Positions 12,344-13,082 of a stretch of DNA of 13,082 bases are shown in pieces (the stretch's first letter is position 1; each line of letters opens with the position of its first letter). Position numbers and translations under genes: made by a program. The stretch is taken from assembly GCA_017544185.1 (NCBI GenBank), contig JAFYEQ010000157.1, positions 1 to 13,082 of the forward strand. Direction: 5' to 3'. The notes beneath the pieces were generated by a model, which was given only the letters and a program-made list of their open reading frames with translations, was not told where the DNA came from and did no database searches. This stretch comes from Oscillospiraceae bacterium (GTDB lineage Bacteria; Bacillota; Clostridia; Oscillospirales; Ruminococcaceae).

Positions 12344-12363
12344 ATGGGGCTATAACTTTGGTA

Positions 12364-13023
12364 TCAGTCATCCTTCTTGTTGAGCTTGATCATGGAGGAT
12401 ACTACGCTCTGCATGGAGGATATGCTCACGCCCTTGGAGTATCTTATGGAGTAGTTGAAACCGTCCTTGGTCCAGGTGACGGTATATATCTTCTTCTCGC
12501 TGTTGCCGTAGTATACCACGGAGGTCTTCTCCACGGTGCGCTTGTAGGACTTGGGATGAGCGGTCATATCGTCGCTGACGGGGGAAGTATCCTTGCCCTT
12601 GCGTATGATGACATACTTCTCATCGTCATCGGGATCTACAAACTTTGCCTGTATGGTCTTATGATCCACGATAGAGTAGGTCACGTCTGTGAGCTTGAAG
12701 GGCTTGGAGGGGAACTTTGCATCGTAGCCCGTATTGATCGTAGCATCCAGGAGGTTATTGCAGGTGGACAGGTTCTCCTGTGCTATATAGAACTCGTTGT
12801 CGTCTATGATGACCAACTCGGACTTGCGGGTGTCCTTCTTATCGTCCTTCTCATCCTTTGTGTCCTTGTTCTTATCGGAGGAAGCGGAAGACTTGGGCTT
12901 GGATGAGACGTTGCCATCGTCGTCGAAGCTGTAGTGGTGTATGTTCGCGGACACGGACGAGCATACTGCCGACAGCAGCAGCGCAGCTGCCATCGCAGCG
13001 ACCGCAGATCTTCTTTTTTTCAT
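12364..13023 (-). CDS. Secreted protein with charged linker, possibly DUF4367-like
   Basis: A 219-residue exported protein of unknown function. The signal peptide (MKKRRSAVAAMAAALLLSAVCSSVSA, 1-26) is most likely cleaved after VSA. The cysteine at 21 is preceded by Val, a poor lipobox. A low-complexity Ser/Lys/Asp linker (about 41-68) is followed by a compact domain. The last part, KIYTVTWTKDGFNYSIRYSKGVSISSMQSVVSSM (178-211), resembles the closing strand-helix of DUF4367 domains (W-x-x-x-G-x-x-Y then a short helix). That is a recollection of pattern, not a search result. AAAGGAGA precedes the ATG at 13023, which decides the start over an in-frame codon 48 nt upstream. It lies next to the Tyr-rich protein gene on the same strand, but that gene has its own promoter. 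Confidence 0.8.
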   Translation of the reverse strand: MKKRRSAVAAMAAALLLSAVCSSVSANIHHYSFDDDGNVSSKPKSSASSDKNKDTKDEKDDKKDTRKSELVIIDDNEFYIAQENLSTCNNLLDATINTGYDAKFPSKPFKLTDVTYSIVDHKTIQAKFVDPDDDEKYVIIRKGKDTSPVSDDMTAHPKSYKRTVEKTSVVYYGNSEKKIYTVTWTKDGFNYSIRYSKGVSISSMQSVVSSMIKLNKKDD

Positions 13024-13076
13024 ATGTTTATCTCCTTTCGGGGTACTTGATATCCTGACACACTGTATCACGATAT

Positions 13077-13082
13077 ATTATA
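13077..13082 (-). promoter_or_regulatory. Probable -10 box of the charged secreted protein gene
   Basis: TATAAT on the minus strand at the very edge of the window, about 55 nt before the start codon. The matching -35 box would lie outside the window. Confidence 0.5.

Overview
This window looks like a chromosome segment of a Gram-positive, anaerobic, gut- or rumen-type Firmicute, most likely Ruminococcus or a close Oscillospiraceae relative. That is inferred from three things: moderately high GC with frequent ATA isoleucine codons, strong AGGAG ribosome sites with TTGATA/TATAAT promoters, and a load of secreted proteins. No rRNA, tRNA, CRISPR array, integrase or transposase gene is seen.

Layout. 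Positions 1-2491 form a plus-strand operon: the tail of an unidentified gene, a PLP aminotransferase, a very short YkvA-like membrane protein overlapping it by ATGA, and trpS. After a repeat unit comes a small SCP2-domain gene (2687-3004), which ends at a perfect bidirectional terminator. On the minus strand, reading leftwards from 6031, are queD, queE and folE (first steps of 7-deazaguanine/queuosine synthesis; queC is not in the window), then a secreted transglutaminase-like protein. Further right is a large minus-strand membrane-anchored GGDEF-EAL protein (6217-8613). It has a near-consensus promoter, an intact EAL active site and a degenerate GGDEF half. A 739-bp divergent intergenic region filled with repeats separates it from a plus-strand nfeD-SPFH (stomatin/flotillin-like) pair. 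The last part carries two minus-strand secreted proteins. One has an 85-residue segment in which 44 residues are tyrosine; the other has a charged linker and a possible DUF4367-like C-terminal region.

The most unusual feature is a set of intergenic repeats built from arrays with a 7-nt period. Three related units (2492-2664, 6043-6168, 10853-11107) begin with GAGAGTT/GGAGTTA-type heptamers followed by hairpins containing GTAGGG. The third has inward-facing heptamer arrays at both ends. A fourth element (8775-9211) has a different heptamer (RCAAGGG) but a similar architecture: opposed arrays around a hairpin-rich core, plus two copies of a 20-nt hairpin that are exact reverse complements of each other. 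The shared architecture across different heptamers suggests one class of non-autonomous or recombination-generated repeat, comparable in style to the heptameric STRR repeats of cyanobacteria. No mobility gene is present here, so the mechanism is unknown.

The genes cover housekeeping (aminotransferase, TrpS), tRNA modification (QueD, QueE, FolE), c-di-GMP turnover at the membrane (GGDEF-EAL), membrane microdomain organisation (NfeD-SPFH) and the cell surface (transglutaminase, Tyr-rich protein, charged secreted protein).
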